Source: Vulcanimicrobiota bacterium
GTDB lineage: Bacteria; Vulcanimicrobiota; Vulcanimicrobiia; Vulcanimicrobiales; Vulcanimicrobiaceae
Direction of reading: 5' to 3'
Length of the DNA: 14,067 bases
NCBI GenBank assembly: GCA_014304965.1
Contig: JACRTZ010000012.1
Location: 1 to 14,067 of the forward strand
In this document: positions 7,557 through 12,721 of the stretch, one piece after another
Numbering within the stretch: the stretch's first letter is position 1
Layout: each line of letters begins with the position of its first letter
Notes under the pieces: model-generated
Databases searched by the model: none
The model's input: the letters and a program-made list of their open reading frames with translations, nothing else
What the model was told of the DNA's origin: nothing
Position numbers and translations under genes: made by a program

Positions 7557-7574
7557 GCCCCGCTCGACCGGGGC
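7557..7574. promoter_or_regulatory. GC-rich inverted repeat in the divergent 7490-7603 region
   Basis: The arms GCCCCG and CGGGGC flank a 6-nt centre. It lies 30-47 nt upstream of the YkgJ-like ATG and 68 nt from the divergent secreted-protein start. An operator or a leader hairpin is possible. There is no T-run on either side, so it is not an intrinsic terminator. Confidence 0.25.
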
Positions 7575-7603
7575 TCTCGCGCCCGCGTCAAGAACACTGC
7601 CGT

Positions 7604-8299
7604 ATGCAAGAGCCGATCGATCTCATTTCCCATACCGCCATGCGCGAATTGCGCGCCTTTACCAAAAAGACAGGCCAGCCCACGACGCTCGAGCTCGTCG
7701 ACCTCGCGCCGATGGAGCACGTGACGGAGATCGAGATCGACGAAGAACATATTACGATCACGTACGGCGAAGAGACCAAGCAGTACTACAACGCCAAAGA
7801 ACTCCGCTCGCGCGAATGGTCGTACAAGTACAACGACGATCCCGAATTCGTCAAGGCGATCGGCGCGGTTATCGAACTCGCCCGCAAGAACATCCGTAAC
7901 CTTCCGGAAAACATCGCCTGCCCGCCGGGCTGCGCCGACTGCTGCAGCGGCTACGAGCCGTTCGTCAGTAAAGCCGACGTTCAGCGCATCGCGGATCATT
8001 TCAAGATGTCGTACAAGGATGCGTTCGACGAGTACGTCGTGCCGCGCACATCGGCGGACGGTTTTAGCGTCGGTTACCTGCGCAAAGTCACCGACGACAT
8101 CGCTTCGAAATGCATTTTCCTCAAGGGGTCGGGCTCGGGGAAGTATTACTGCGGCATCTACTCCGCGCGGCCGCACGATTGCGGCGCATTCACCCCGGTC
8201 GGCTGCGACGACGTGGATACCAAGATCAAGCGCAACAGCGGCTTCGCCCCCGGCTCGCCGTTCGGACCGAAAGACCGGCCCCGCCGCAGCCGCCGCTAG
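7604..8299 (+). CDS. YkgJ family cysteine-cluster protein (CxxCxxCC-type metal-binding domain)
   Basis: This 231-residue cytoplasmic protein has its C-terminal half matching the YkgJ/CxxCxxCC family, thought to chelate zinc or an iron-sulfur centre. CPPGCADCC supplies Cys106, 110, 113 and 114. KCIFL (Cys170), YYCGIYSARPHDC (Cys183, 193) and VGC (Cys201) follow. The phrase CxIYxxRPxxC is the family's second hallmark. The first cluster is Cx3Cx2CC, one residue longer than the name. The N-terminal 100 residues are acidic (EIEIDEEHITITYGEE) and of no recognised family, so the protein is longer than the minimal domain. The C-terminal tail is basic. No clear ribosome-binding site precedes ATG 7604, and no better start is present. 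The next gene starts 33 nt downstream. Biochemical function of the family is poorly known. Confidence 0.85.
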   Translation: MQEPIDLISHTAMRELRAFTKKTGQPTTLELVDLAPMEHVTEIEIDEEHITITYGEETKQYYNAKELRSREWSYKYNDDPEFVKAIGAVIELARKNIRNLPENIACPPGCADCCSGYEPFVSKADVQRIADHFKMSYKDAFDEYVVPRTSADGFSVGYLRKVTDDIASKCIFLKGSGSGKYYCGIYSARPHDCGAFTPVGCDDVDTKIKRNSGFAPGSPFGPKDRPRRSRR

Positions 8300-8332
8300 T
8301 CTGCTAAACGCCCCACGCCAGCCGAGCAACGC

Positions 8333-9916
8333 GTGAAATCCTACGACGCGATCGTGATCGGCGGCGGCCACAACGGCTTGGTCACGGCCGCCTATCTGGC
8401 GCGAGCGAAGCGTTCGGTGCTCGTGCTCGAGCGGCGCTATCTCGTCGGCGGCGCGTGCGTGACCGAAGAGACGTTTCCGGGTTACAAAGTTTCGACGGCC
8501 GCCTACGTCAACAGCCTGTTCCGTCCCGAAATCGTTCGCGACCTCAAACTGCACGCGTACGGCTTCGAACTGCTCGAACGCAATCCGTCGTCCTTCTCGC
8601 CGTTTCCCGACGGGCGATCTTTAATGCTCGGCGCAGACGCGACGTTCAACGAGCGCGAAATCGCCAAGTTCAGCGCGCGCGACGCGGAGCGATATCCGCA
8701 GTACGTGGCGATGCTCGAACGCGTCGCTGCGCTCGTGGAGCCGACCTTGCTCCAAACGCCGCCGAACCCGGTCAAACCAGGACTTGGCGATATGCTCGAG
8801 TTCGGTCGCCTGGGCAAAAGCGCGAAGGCGCTCGGCAGCGCAATGGGCGAAGCGGTAGAAATCCTCACGGGTGCGGCACGCCCGATCCTCGACCGCTGGT
8901 TCGACTCCGAGGAACTCAAGGCGACCCTCGCAACCGACGCCATCATCGGCGCGTTCGCTTCGCCGAGCATGCCGGGAACCGCGTACGTGCTCTTTCACCA
9001 CGTGATGGGTGAGACGAACGGCGCGCGCGGCGTGTGGAGTTACGTCAAGGGCGGGATGGGCGGCTTAACGCAAGCTCTCGCGGCCGCCGCACGCGATCTC
9101 GGCGTCGAGATTCGCACCGACTGCGAAGTCGCGCGCATCGCCGTACGCGACGGGCGGGCGACCGGCGTCGTCCTCGCAAACGGTGAGGAACTGCAAGCAG
9201 GCTGCATCGCGAGCAGCGTTGACTGCCGGTTGACCTTCGAGCAGTTCATGGATCCCTCGCAACTGCCGCCCGATTTCGTGGCCGAACTTAACCGGATCGA
9301 CTACAGCAGCGCGTCGGTCAAGATCAACGTGGCGCTGGACGCCCTCCCCGATTTCACCGCATATCCGGGCGCGCAAGCCGGACCGCAGCATCGCGGCACG
9401 ATCCACCTCTGCCCCGACCAAGACTACATCGAGCGGGCCTACGACGAAGCGAAGTACGGGCGAGCGTCAACGCGGCCGGTCGTCGAATGCACGATTCCCT
9501 CCGCCGTGGATCCCACCGTCGCGCCGCCCGGCAAACACCTGATGTCCATGTTTTGCCAATATGGTCCGTACGCGCTCGACGGCGGTTGGACCGAAACGGC
9601 GAAGAACGATTTCGCCGAGCGCTGCTTCGCCGTCGTCGAAGAGTACGCACCCGGGTTCAGGGCGAGCGTCCTGGACCGGCAAATCTTGAGCCCGCCGGAT
9701 ATCGAACGCACCTTCAACCTCACCGGCGGCAACATCTTTCAAGGAGCGATGAGCTTGAATAAGCTGTTCATGTTCCGGCCGGCGGCGGGCTACGCAAACT
9801 ACCGAACGCCGATCAAACATCTGTACCTCTGCGGCGCGGCCGCGCATCCCGGCGGCGGCGTGATGGGTGCGCCGGGCTGGAATGCCGCGCGCGAGATCTT
9901 GAAAGCAGGCCGATGA
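8333..9916 (+). CDS. FAD-dependent oxidoreductase, PYROXD2/phytoene-desaturase-like
   Basis: This 527-residue flavoprotein has the dinucleotide fold at its start: DAIVIGGGHNGLVTAAYLARAKRSVLVLERR, with the ribose-binding Glu near residue 33. GGACVTEETFPGYKVS, typical of the phytoene dehydrogenase/PYROXD2 group, follows. The middle has WSYVKGGMGGLTQALAAAARDLGVEI and the end LYLCGAAAHPGGGVMGAPGWNAAREIL, which closes the FAD site. Length fits PYROXD2 homologues, which are broadly distributed and of unclear substrate. A carotenoid desaturase role is less likely because no crt gene is nearby. The start is GTG at 8333 with only a weak purine stretch upstream. Its TGA overlaps the ATG of the AhpD-like gene (ATGA at 9913-9916), so the two products are made together and probably work in the same redox process. 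No signal peptide is present. Confidence 0.92.
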   Translation: MKSYDAIVIGGGHNGLVTAAYLARAKRSVLVLERRYLVGGACVTEETFPGYKVSTAAYVNSLFRPEIVRDLKLHAYGFELLERNPSSFSPFPDGRSLMLGADATFNEREIAKFSARDAERYPQYVAMLERVAALVEPTLLQTPPNPVKPGLGDMLEFGRLGKSAKALGSAMGEAVEILTGAARPILDRWFDSEELKATLATDAIIGAFASPSMPGTAYVLFHHVMGETNGARGVWSYVKGGMGGLTQALAAAARDLGVEIRTDCEVARIAVRDGRATGVVLANGEELQAGCIASSVDCRLTFEQFMDPSQLPPDFVAELNRIDYSSASVKINVALDALPDFTAYPGAQAGPQHRGTIHLCPDQDYIERAYDEAKYGRASTRPVVECTIPSAVDPTVAPPGKHLMSMFCQYGPYALDGGWTETAKNDFAERCFAVVEEYAPGFRASVLDRQILSPPDIERTFNLTGGNIFQGAMSLNKLFMFRPAAGYANYRTPIKHLYLCGAAAHPGGGVMGAPGWNAAREILKAGR

Positions 9917-10506
9917 AACCGAGCGACGCGACATTCCTTCGCAACGCGTCCCCCTCTCGCTTCGGCGAACCCGGGGAAAGCGCGCTGCCGCCCGACATCA
10001 GCGACGTGTACGAAAAGAATCGTGCGAAAATCGGTTTTGTTCCCAACGTCTTTCGCGCATACGCGCGGCGCCCCGAACACTTCCGCGCGTTCATGCAATA
10101 TCACGACGTCCTCATGCGCGGTCCGAGCGGCCTCTCGCGTGCCGAACGCGAGGCGATCGTGGTCGCCGTGTCCGGCGAAAATCGCTGCCTCTATTGCGTG
10201 GTCGCCCACGGCGCGGCACTGCGCGTTATCGGCAAAGACGCGGTGCTCGCCGAACAGCTTGCGGTCAATTGGCGAACTGCGGACCTGACGCCGCGTTTGC
10301 GAGCGATGCTCGCGTTTGCATCGCGCGTGAACGAACCGGGGTTCTCGGCGAGCGACGAGGAGTTGGACGCCCTGCGCGCTGCAGGTTTCGCTGACGACGA
10401 TATTTGGGATATCGCCGCCGTGGCCGCGTTCTTCGGCTTCTCCAACCGCATGGCCGGGCTCATGAACATGCGCCCGAACGACGAATTTTATACGATGGGC
10501 CGTTAG
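9913..10506 (+). CDS. AhpD-like peroxidase-related protein (carboxymuconolactone decarboxylase family)
   Basis: This 197-residue helical protein belongs to the alkylhydroperoxidase AhpD/CMD superfamily, in the group called uncharacterized peroxidase-related enzymes. The active site is visible as ENRCLYCVVAHGA, with Cys92, Cys95 and His99 in the CxxC-x3-H arrangement, preceded by the acid in SRAEREAIVVAVS. The N-terminal KIGFVPNVFRAYARRPEHFRAFMQY is the usual substrate-side helix pair of this group, and FFGFSNRMAGLMNMRPNDEFYTMGR is a typical ending. It probably reduces peroxides or reacts with small thiol substrates in the cytoplasm. The ATG overlaps the stop of the upstream flavoprotein by 4 nt and lacks a strong ribosome-binding site of its own, so translation is probably coupled. 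A flavoprotein of this kind may release hydrogen peroxide, which would explain the pairing; that link is inferred. Confidence 0.9.
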   Translation: MKPSDATFLRNASPSRFGEPGESALPPDISDVYEKNRAKIGFVPNVFRAYARRPEHFRAFMQYHDVLMRGPSGLSRAEREAIVVAVSGENRCLYCVVAHGAALRVIGKDAVLAEQLAVNWRTADLTPRLRAMLAFASRVNEPGFSASDEELDALRAAGFADDDIWDIAAVAAFFGFSNRMAGLMNMRPNDEFYTMGR

Positions 10507-10590
10507 GCCCAGACTGGGGCAAACAAGCGAGCCTTTCGCGAACGCAAGCACGAACGAGCGCGGTCGGTTCGCCGCGATTGTGGGCATAGC

Positions 10591-10713
10591 ATGAAGATGG
10601 AGTCCACGAACTCACCGACGCCGCACGACGCGAGGGCAACCGAGCAACCGGTCGCGCCGAACAAAGACGATCACCGCGACGCCAAGCGGGCGGAGCGGGG
10701 CGGAGACGTCTGA
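10591..10713 (+). CDS. Hypothetical 40-residue hydrophilic peptide
   Basis: The short ORF starts ATGAAGATG and ends in TGA. It is Pro-, Asp-, Arg- and Glu-rich, with no hydrophobic stretch and no Cys (KMESTNSPTP at the start, KRAERGGDV at the end), so it would be disordered. Only a weak GGG lies 7 nt upstream of the start. Its composition resembles the 59-residue protein at 11364-11185, but no real alignment was seen. It sits in an otherwise empty region before the RsbW-like gene. Chance reading frame in GC-rich DNA is a serious alternative. Confidence 0.25.
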   Translation: MKMESTNSPTPHDARATEQPVAPNKDDHRDAKRAERGGDV

Positions 10714-10792
10714 GAGCCGCACCAACGACATGCAGGTTGACGGATTTTCCGAGGATCGCGTTGACGCGCCGTATATGCGGCGGCGCGGGAAC

Positions 10793-10804
10793 GGAGCGGT
10801 GATC
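10793..10804 (+). promoter_or_regulatory. Extended Shine-Dalgarno fixing the RsbW-like start
   Basis: GGAGCGGTGATC closely follows GGAGGTGATC, the complement of the usual 16S rRNA 3' tail, with a single inserted C. The GGTGATC part ends 3 nt before the ATG at 10808. This selects ATG 10808 over the in-frame upstream ATGs at 10730 and 10775. Confidence 0.6.
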
Positions 10805-10807
10805 GCT

Positions 10808-11188
10808 ATGAAATACCAGCTCAATTCGAGCTCCGTTGAAGTCGGGCACCTGCGCGGCGCAATCGCGCGCGAACTCGCGGAGCAGGCGGAGCCAAAAGCC
10901 GACATTCCCGCGGCGGAATTAATCGTCGGCGAATTGATTTCCAATATCGTGCGCCACGCGCCCGGCGATTTCGAGCTCTCGCTCGGCTGGGATGCGGACG
11001 GCTTCGCCACGCTCGACATCCGCGATCGCGGAGAACCGTTCGCGTTCCCGCGTCCGCCCACGCCCCCGACGCAAGCCGGGGGTCATGGGCTGAACTTGGT
11101 GCGAGCGTTAGCCGTGCGCGTTTCGGTTCGTCACGAAAACGACGGCAACGCGATTCGGGTCGTGTTGCCCGTCCGGCGTCGCGCTTAA
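10808..11188 (+). CDS. RsbW-like ATP-binding anti-sigma/serine kinase (HATPase_c_2)
   Basis: This stand-alone GHKL ATPase domain has 126 residues. The N-box is AAELIVGELISNIVRHA (Glu and Asn), the G1 box DIRDRGEPF (DxG) and the G2 box GGHGLNLVRALA. These are the hallmarks of RsbW/SpoIIAB-like proteins, which bind a sigma factor or phosphorylate an STAS antagonist on serine. Neither partner lies in the window. It has no fused receiver, PAS or phosphatase part. The N-box region resembles the C-terminal ATPase of the SpoIIE-type protein at 12722-14067 (AELI, GE, N, V, H, GD). A longer reading from 10730 adds 26 residues unlike the family and was rejected because of the strong ribosome-binding site at 10793-10804. 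The stop TAA interlocks with the stop of the small gene on the opposite strand (TTAA, 11185-11188). Confidence 0.85.
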   Translation: MKYQLNSSSVEVGHLRGAIARELAEQAEPKADIPAAELIVGELISNIVRHAPGDFELSLGWDADGFATLDIRDRGEPFAFPRPPTPPTQAGGHGLNLVRALAVRVSVRHENDGNAIRVVLPVRRRA

Positions 11189-11364
11189 GTTTTCGGCGCG
11201 TTCGGCTTGGGCGAAGGCTCCGCCGGTTGCGGGTCGAGCCGCTGGCCGTGGGCTACGTCCTCGCGCTGCGCCGGCGACGGCATGTCTTCTTCGGTCAGTT
11301 CGTTCTGCCAAGCTCCGTCTTTCGGCGAGCCGCTCTTGGGCGGATCGGGGCGGTGCCCGCTCAC
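11185..11364 (-). CDS. Hypothetical 59-residue hydrophilic protein, coupled to the basic peptide
   Basis: The GTG at 11364 overlaps the stop of the preceding 30-residue ORF as GTGA, and GGGGAAG lies just upstream. The product is Pro-rich and charged (GHRPDPPKSG, WQNELTEEDMPSP, ending PAEPSPKPNAPKT), with no hydrophobic segment or Cys, so it should be disordered and cytoplasmic. No family was recognised. The frame is open further upstream, to 11676, but that part is Arg-rich, overlaps the end of the HAD gene in another frame and looks like an artefact of GC-rich DNA. The stop TAA shares bases with that of the convergent RsbW-like gene. The pair could encode a small regulatory or nucleic-acid-associated unit; nothing in the sequence proves this. 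Confidence 0.55.
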   Translation of the reverse strand: MSGHRPDPPKSGSPKDGAWQNELTEEDMPSPAQREDVAHGQRLDPQPAEPSPKPNAPKT

Positions 11365-11453
11365 GAACTCTTCCCCGACGCCTTCTTGCGAGCGCCGGCT
11401 GCTTTCGCGCGTTCCACCTTTTTGCCGCTCGTGCGACAATATTTTCGTGCCAT
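11361..11453 (-). CDS. Hypothetical 30-residue basic peptide
   Basis: This ORF has one of the best ribosome-binding sites of the window, AAGGAGG ending 4 nt before the ATG at 11453. The peptide has ten Lys or Arg-rich positions in a row of short repeats (MARKYCRTSGKK at the start, ARKKASGKSS at the end), one Cys and only one acidic residue. It could bind nucleic acid or membrane, or act as a leader peptide for the next ORF, whose GTG overlaps its TGA. Lys- and Ala-rich tails of this kind occur in histone-like proteins, but 30 residues is too short to assign. It lies 51 nt downstream of the HAD gene and a palindrome occupies that gap. Confidence 0.55.
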   Translation of the reverse strand: MARKYCRTSGKKVERAKAAGARKKASGKSS

Positions 11454-11478
11454 TCGGCCTCCTTGAATAGCGGTACGT

Positions 11479-11498
11479 CGTTCGTGTATACCCGAACG
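11479..11498 (-). promoter_or_regulatory. 20-bp near-perfect palindrome with a possible -10 box
   Basis: CGTTCG and CGAACG arms flank GTATAC, itself palindromic; only one of the ten base pairs is mismatched. It lies in the 51-nt gap between the HAD gene and the small ORF pair, 26-45 nt before the ATG at 11453. On the minus strand it contains TATACA (11490-11485), a fair -10 box; no good -35 box was seen. It looks like an operator over a promoter. A transcript hairpin is possible, but with no U-run it is not a standard terminator. Confidence 0.45.
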
Positions 11499-11504
11499 CG
11501 GCAG

Positions 11505-12194
11505 CTATGAAGCCGCTGCTCCGGTTGCGAGTAGGCGAGCGGCGGGCGAGCGATCCAAGTGCGCGAGGAGGTCGGCCGGATCGTCGTACACTGCGGCCGC
11601 GTCGAGCCGTTCGTCGGACCAGCCGCCGCAACGCACCGCGACGATCGTGACGCGCGCGCGTCGCGCCGCTTCGCAATCGTAGGGCGTATCGCCGATCATG
11701 AACGCCCGCTCCGGCGGCACGCCGGCTTTCTGCAGGGCCGCCTCGACGATGTCGGGCGCCGGCTTCGACGTTTTCGCATCGTCTTTTTTTGACGCCGCCT
11801 CGATCAGGTCTGCGACACCGGCCGCTCGCAGCAGCGCGCCAAGTTCTTCTTCGCTCGCGGACGTCGCCACGACGATTTTCAGTCCGCGCGCGCGTAAAAC
11901 TTCGACCAGCGCTCGCGCGCCCGGCGTCGGGGCGAGCCGCGGGAGATACTCGCTAAGAAACATCTCCGTGCGGCATTTGGCGATGGACTTTCCGGCGGCA
12001 CTTTTGTGGTCGAGACCGGCCACCTCGCGCAAGATGCGGTCGCCGCCCATGCCGATGAGCGGCCGCAGTCGCGCGAACGGGACGTCGTATCCCGCTTGCC
12101 GTAACGCCCGCGACCACGTCTCCGCGTGCGCATCATTGCTGTCGAGCAGCGTTCCGTCCACGTCGAGCAGGACGGCATTCCGTAAAGCGCTCAC
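11505..12194 (-). CDS. HAD family hydrolase (phosphoglycolate phosphatase/beta-phosphoglucomutase-like)
   Basis: This 229-residue haloacid dehalogenase-like phosphatase has all four motifs: LLDVDGTLLDSN with the nucleophile Asp11 and the acid Asp13, IVVATSAS (motif II), the Lys in SKPAPDIVEAAL (motif III) and FMIGDTPYDCEAARRA (motif IV). The helical cap between motifs I and II (ETWSRALRQAGYDVPFARLRPLIGMGGDRIL) is type C1, as in Gph, PgmB and HAD-IA hydrolases that act on small phosphorylated metabolites. The enzyme is cytoplasmic; the substrate cannot be named. The start is GTG at 12194 directly preceded by GGTGAG; no in-frame ATG is near. It is divergent from the PAS/SpoIIE gene across 77 bp and lies 51 nt upstream of the small ORF pair on the same strand, so read-through transcription into those is possible. 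Confidence 0.9.
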   Translation of the reverse strand: MSALRNAVLLDVDGTLLDSNDAHAETWSRALRQAGYDVPFARLRPLIGMGGDRILREVAGLDHKSAAGKSIAKCRTEMFLSEYLPRLAPTPGARALVEVLRARGLKIVVATSASEEELGALLRAAGVADLIEAASKKDDAKTSKPAPDIVEAALQKAGVPPERAFMIGDTPYDCEAARRARVTIVAVRCGGWSDERLDAAAVYDDPADLLAHLDRSPAARLLATGAAAS

Positions 12195-12271
12195 CTCACC
12201 GTTTTACACGCCAAGCCCAGGATTAAACGCGGGCGTCCGGCAAGCAGCCCTTCCGCGACGGAGCGAGCCGA

Positions 12272-12721
12272 TTGGACCACTACCTCAAGAGCATCGAGCG
12301 GCGCGATCGCTTCTTCGATTCGATTGCCGACGCGATTCCTCAAATTGTCTGGCGTTGCCGCGCCGACGGCTGGCGTGAGTATTCGAACGCGCGCTACGCG
12401 CTCGCGGTCGTCGTGCCCGTCGAGGCGTCGCACGGCTGGGGCTGGCTCGATTTTCTCCATCCCGAAGACGTCGCCGAAGCGCGCCATACGTGGATGCGGG
12501 CGTTACGCAATCCCGAGCCGTTTAGCCGGGAATACCGGATGCGCAACGTGCGTAGCGGCCGCTACCGATGGTACCTCGTGCGATGCCAGCCGCTCTTCGA
12601 CGAGAACGGAAAGCTCGAGGGCTGGTCGGGCACGAGCACCGACGTTGACGAAAGCAAACGGCACGAGACAGGCCTGAGGATGTTGACCGGCACGGGCCGC
12701 CTACTGATCGGGGCGCACTAG
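12272..12721 (+). CDS. PAS-domain part of a PAS-GAF-SpoIIE-RsbW protein, ended by an in-frame TAG
   Basis: The TTG start has GGAG 8 nt upstream, and an in-frame TAA at 12224 excludes a longer reading. The 149 codons encode a PAS_3 domain over about residues 12-130: FDSIADAIPQIVWR, GWGWLDFLHPEDV, PFSREYRMRNVRSGRYRWYLVRCQPLFDENGKLEGWSGTSTDVDESK. Such PAS units sense small ligands or redox state and here should control the phosphatase encoded next. The linker LRMLTGTGRLLIGAH then meets TAG, and the same frame carries on as GAF and SpoIIE domains. In relatives this linker runs straight into the GAF domain, so this looks like the 5' fragment of a broken gene. The truncated product would be a PAS domain with no output domain. 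A sequencing error or conditional read-through would restore the full-length protein. Confidence 0.75.
   Translation: MDHYLKSIERRDRFFDSIADAIPQIVWRCRADGWREYSNARYALAVVVPVEASHGWGWLDFLHPEDVAEARHTWMRALRNPEPFSREYRMRNVRSGRYRWYLVRCQPLFDENGKLEGWSGTSTDVDESKRHETGLRMLTGTGRLLIGAH
12719..12721 (+). other. In-frame amber codon splitting the PAS-SpoIIE gene
   Basis: CAC-TAG-AAG-CAG-GAG interrupts one long frame. Single-base changes from CAG, GAG, AAG, TGG, TCG, TTG or TAC would remove it. A GGAGG follows at 12727-12731, but no ATG, GTG or TTG lies in frame until 12914, inside the GAF domain. TAG is the normal stop of six other genes here, so codon reassignment is unlikely. Confidence 0.8.

Larger units (their letters stand above)
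10507..10807. other. 301-base region between the AhpD-like and RsbW-like genes
   Basis: Immediately after the TAG there is a weak inverted repeat, CCCA-GAC-TGGG, with no T-run, so it is not a convincing terminator. The middle holds a 40-codon ORF (10591-10713). Near the end TATATG (10772-10777) could be a -10 box for the RsbW-like gene, but no -35 box stands at the right distance. Two TTGACG hexamers occur (10737 and 10761) at wrong spacings. Nothing else was recognised. Confidence 0.5.

Noticed and set aside
7490..8554. Upstream extension of the secreted-protein frame on the minus strand
   Set aside because: The extension is antisense to the YkgJ-like gene and part of the flavoprotein gene, and it would bury the clear signal peptide at 7489.
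10507..10525. Intrinsic terminator after the AhpD-like gene
   Set aside because: The stem is only about 4 bp and is followed by AAACAAGC, not a T-run.
11365..11676. Long N-terminal extension of the 59-residue protein
   Set aside because: It is Arg-rich and overlaps the HAD gene in another frame. The GTG with a GTGA overlap gives a better start.
12719..12721. TAG as a reassigned sense codon in this organism
   Set aside because: The hydroxylase, SDR, secreted-protein, YkgJ, AhpD-like and HAD genes all end in TAG, so it is an ordinary stop here.
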